DNA of 9,069 bases. Source: Bacillus massilioanorexius (GTDB lineage Bacteria > Bacillota > Bacilli > Bacillales > DSM-1321). The notes under the pieces were generated by a model. It did no database searches, was not told the origin of the DNA, and worked only from the letters and a program-made list of their open reading frames with translations. A program made the translations under genes and the position numbers. Positions 7,167-9,069 of this stretch are shown one piece after another. Every line of letters begins with the position of its first letter. Position 1 is the first letter of the stretch. The stretch is from NCBI RefSeq assembly GCF_902374955.1, contig NZ_CABKRX010000063.1, positions 1-9,069 on the forward strand, written 5' to 3'.

Positions 7167-7187
7167 ACTTAAACAAATAGGTGCGTT
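7167..7187 (+). repeat. short intergenic repeat, copy 2 (ACTTAAAC-N6-GTGCGTT form)
   Basis: ACTTAAAC, six variable bases, then GTGCGTT. The identical arrangement recurs at 7738-7758. It lies 16 bases after the end of the broken small gene and its last bases form part of the next terminator stem. Confidence 0.6.
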
Positions 7188-7212
7188 GATCTAAGAAGGA
7201 TTAACGCTTTTT
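7183..7212 (+). terminator. Rho-independent terminator after the broken small gene
   Basis: Arms GCGTTGATC (7183-7191) and GATTAACGC (7199-7207), nine pairs including one wobble, loop of seven bases, followed by TTTTT (7208-7212) and GTTG. Its first arm is the GCGTT end of repeat copy 2. Confidence 0.8.
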
Positions 7213-7234
7213 GTTGCAAGTTCTTATTGAACAA

Positions 7235-7256
7235 ACGGTGCAGTTTAGTCGAATAA
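7235..7256 (+). repeat. short intergenic repeat, copy 3 (ACGG-GCAG-TAGT-AATAA form)
   Basis: A partner of 6906-6927 with the same four conserved blocks. It lies about 90 bases upstream of the start of the 113-residue gene, in the same relative place as copy 1 has to the broken small gene. Confidence 0.55.
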
Positions 7257-7347
7257 ATAAAATTAGAAAAAAGCGAAACTTCAGTTTATTTTTATTCGTA
7301 TAATTATTATGAGTTGATTATTATGACACTTGAAAGGTGGATTTTTT

Positions 7348-7689
7348 ATGTACAAAGTGAATGGTATAGAAGCTTATGAAGCACATAATCGAACCGAGTT
7401 ATTAGCAGGTTTAGAGGCAAAATCTGAATATATCCTTATTAAAGGAGACTATTATAAAGAAGTAAGAAAAATTATGGATACTCATCTTTCGGAGAATGAG
7501 CGTTTAGGAGTGGAATTAGGAAGTGCTGGCGCGTTAACACCTCTCATTTATGCTTTAGATAGAGTCCAGGATTTATTCAGTAAAGCAGATAAAATGGATA
7601 AAGAAATTGACAGAAAGTTAAATTTATTCAAGATTAAAAAGATTACAGATGATGGTTTATTATTGAGCTTAAAGCAGTTAGATTATTAG
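7348..7689 (+). CDS. conserved-looking protein of unknown function (113 aa)
   Basis: The start chosen is the ATG at 7348 because AAAGGTGG (7333-7340) sits 7 bases before it; an upstream in-frame TTG at 7330 overlaps that ribosome-binding site and is unlikely. The protein is soluble: an N-terminal strand-rich part (MYKVNGIEAYEAHNR, then SEYILIKGDYYKEVRK), a central small-residue segment (LGSAGALTPLIYALDRVQDLF, about residues 58-78) and a Lys/Asp-rich C-terminal helix. I do not recognise the family. It has no signal peptide, zinc motif or obvious catalytic motif. It stands alone between a terminator on the left and hairpins on the right, and faces the second tniQ. It could be a resident chromosomal gene or cargo. 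Confidence 0.78.
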   Translation: MYKVNGIEAYEAHNRTELLAGLEAKSEYILIKGDYYKEVRKIMDTHLSENERLGVELGSAGALTPLIYALDRVQDLFSKADKMDKEIDRKLNLFKIKKITDDGLLLSLKQLDY

Positions 7690-7699
7690 AACTTGCATA

Positions 7700-7726
7700 C
7701 ATAGAACTATTTTGGATAGTTCTATG
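7700..7726 (+). terminator. perfect 11-bp hairpin just after the 113-aa gene
   Basis: CATAGAACTAT (7700-7710) and ATAGTTCTATG (7716-7726) pair perfectly around a TTTGG loop, starting 10 bases after the stop codon. There is no T tract after it, so it may protect the mRNA 3' end or be an unrelated inverted repeat rather than a true terminator. Confidence 0.4.
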
Positions 7727-7737
7727 TGAATAAATAC

Positions 7738-7758
7738 ACTTAAACGATCGGGTGCGTT
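7738..7758 (+). repeat. short intergenic repeat, copy 4 (ACTTAAAC-N6-GTGCGTT form)
   Basis: Same ACTTAAAC-N6-GTGCGTT arrangement as copy 2. The bases after it (AGTTCAATAA) resemble the TAGT-AATAA end of copies 1 and 3, so all four copies probably descend from one element. It is followed by a terminator, as copy 2 is. Confidence 0.6.
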
Positions 7759-7770
7759 AGTTCAATAATG

Positions 7771-7797
7771 GAGACAGCTTTAAGCTGTCTCTTGTTT
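7771..7797 (+). terminator. terminator between the 113-aa gene and the second tniQ
   Basis: A perfect stem GAGACAGCT (7771-7779) / AGCTGTCTC (7783-7791) with a TTA loop, followed by TTGTTT. It separates two convergent genes and is better placed for the plus strand. Confidence 0.75.
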
Positions 7798-7831
7798 ATT
7801 AAGCCATTAGCAATAATCCTTATGAACAAGC

Positions 7832-8889
7832 CTAAATTAAACAAAGTTTTTTTGCTAGTCGATTAACATCAAATTCTTTATATGATTTACCATAGTTGAT
7901 ACTCTCTAAATAATCATCATATATAATACAGTGCCTTTCAACTAAACCATTTAAAATCTGCATATAAATTGTGTAGTTCCTCAAACTATCTTCATCTAAA
8001 GAAAAGTACTTTACATCGTCATCGAGATCAATAGGATGGTATTTAGGACATGCTATTTTTTCATCAATAATCAACTTTTTTACTGTATCAACTTCCAAAT
8101 GGTACTTATCCAGTTGTATTTCCGATAGCTTTCTCATATATATTTTCACCGGCTCAATACTTAGATTTCCCCTAATTAAATGGAATGGTATATATTTTTT
8201 AAATTCGTACTTAAAATTTAAAAATTTTTCACTGTCTAAATCTCTGGTTACAAAAGAACTCAAGTTACTATAGCACCGAGCTTGTAAAATGTCTTCCCAA
8301 GTTGGTTCATGTTCTTTTTTAAAATAATCCAAATAAGCACGAAATCCCCACGGCCAATCATTAAAGATTTGATATATATTTCTTATAAACTCTAGGTATC
8401 CCTCTCTTTCATCTCTGATCTTACCGAAAGAATAGTAATTATTGCTATAAGTGCATGTCTCACGAATAAACTCCTCTGTGAGATATAAAATTTCTTCTAA
8501 ACTAAATGTATACATTAATTTTTCGTACATCTCTACATTTACTAAATCAGTATTAAGTCTATTGACCTTTTGACCTATAAGCCTAGAGTAATTAGTATCT
8601 AAATAGTCAGCTTTTATCGGCTCTATCTCTGTAAGTTTTGTTCCACAACTGCATGTCTCCATATTTTCTTTGTAATGAGATATCCTCTTTTTACATGTTG
8701 TACATTGTCTAACCAATAAACATTTGTGTTTGTGACAAGCTGTAACAGTTTTATAATTCCACATTTTTCTATAATAAGGATTCTCTTGAAGACAATTTGG
8801 ACAAATCTTTCCATAATGTCTGTCAATAATTGATTCAATCCAAATTAAACCTTCATTAAGCTCAAAAGTATACGTTGGATAGGCTACAC
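7832..8889 (-). pseudogene. second TniQ/TnsD-like target selector, N-terminus lost at an IS junction
   Basis: The continuous frame begins at the IS boundary and has about 352 codons; an internal ATG at 8764 begins 310 of them, but the coding similarity extends upstream. Translation from the junction gives GKICPNCLQENPYYRK (Cys codons at 8801-8803 and 8792-8794), then W-N-Y-K-T-V-T-A-C-H-K-H, then C-T-T-C and a C-S-C pair. This is the zinc-finger order of TniQ (CPxC, then CxxH, then CxxC). FNDWPWGFRAYL follows, the same W-P-x-x-F motif as the intact protein. The usual first 90 or so residues of the TniQ domain are missing; with the IS inserted the frame meets TAA at 8894-8896. The C-terminus ends normally at a TAG. 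It is diverged from the 610-residue TniQ, so it is not a recent duplicate. Probably inactive, unless an outward IS promoter drives a shortened protein lacking the first zinc pair. Confidence 0.82.
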
Positions 8890-9069
8890 TGATTTAGACA
8901 GAAAAATTAAGGTCAAGTAGAATAGAACTAACAGATGAAGAGGAGAATCTACATGACTAAAAGACAAAGAAGAACATTTACGGACGAATTCAAGCATCAA
9001 ATGGTGCAATTATATTTGAATGGTAAGCCACGAAAAGATATTATTCGTGAATATGAGTTAACATCTTTT
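8890..9069 (+). mobile_element. IS3-family insertion sequence (left end, partial)
   Basis: The tniQ-like frame breaks at about 8890, where TGATTTAGACAGAAAAATTA begins. A TG start is usual for IS3-family inverted repeats, and the transposase orfA starts 63 bases inside. The exact boundary is an estimate because the right end and target duplication are beyond the window. Confidence 0.7.
8953..9069 (+). CDS. IS3-family transposase OrfA (3' partial)
   Basis: The first 39 residues are visible and run off the window. RRTFTDEFKHQMVQLYLNGK followed by PRKDIIREYELT is the start of the helix-turn-helix of IS3-family OrfA proteins, which bind the IS ends. AGGAG at 8941-8945, 7 bases before the ATG, is the ribosome-binding site. 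In this family orfA is followed by orfB, and a -1 frameshift makes the active OrfAB transposase; that part is not visible. Its insertion broke the second tniQ. Confidence 0.9.
   Translation, partial: MTKRQRRTFTDEFKHQMVQLYLNGKPRKDIIREYELTSF

Noticed and set aside
7330..7347. TTG start adding six residues to the 113-aa protein
   Set aside because: The TTG overlaps the ribosome-binding site AAAGGTGG, which is well spaced for the ATG at 7348.
8623..8838. 71-codon minus-strand open frame at the start of the second tniQ
   Set aside because: It is out of frame with the zinc-finger coding of the TniQ-like gene, which stays open across the same bases and carries recognisable motifs.
1..9069. tRNA, rRNA, riboswitch or CRISPR array
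   Set aside because: No cloverleaf, conserved rRNA segment, known riboswitch core or regularly spaced repeat series was seen on either strand.

Overview
The window is AT-rich DNA with Gram-positive style ribosome-binding sites (AAGGAG/GGAGG-like). The genes suggest a Firmicute, probably a Bacillus of the B. cereus group; that placement is an inference from gene content and intergenic style, not a database match. It is accessory DNA built around a Tn7-like transposition module.

Left flank (1-935): the 3' part of a DMSO-reductase-type membrane anchor gene (dmsC-like) ends at 559 and is closed by a strong terminator hairpin. A small gene of unknown function follows (753-935). A long-loop hairpin (990-1034) lies between it and the transposition genes.

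Transposition core (1121-6808): three genes run leftward on the minus strand as a tight operon: tnsA (restriction-like endonuclease that makes the 5'-strand cuts), tnsB (DDE transposase, D252/D336/E372) and tnsC (AAA+ ATPase regulator). TnsA-TnsB have a 5-base gap and TnsB-TnsC overlap by 28 bases. A complete 610-residue TniQ/TnsD-type target-selection protein is read divergently from the other side of a roughly 115-base control region. This is a full set of core Tn7-type functions: cut (A+B), control (C) and target choice (TniQ). No cas gene or CRISPR array is visible. I could not identify the transposon ends.

Right flank (6809-7831): short genes with local terminators. One small membrane-protein gene is broken by an in-frame amber codon (6998-7150). 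One 113-residue gene is intact but of unknown function (7348-7689). Four related short intergenic repeats surround these two genes in a regular pattern.

Right end (7832-9069): a second TniQ/TnsD-like gene on the minus strand has lost its N-terminal part where an IS3-family insertion sequence begins (about 8890). The IS carries the start of its orfA, which runs off the window. The second TniQ may be a former alternative target selector of the same element or the remnant of a different one.
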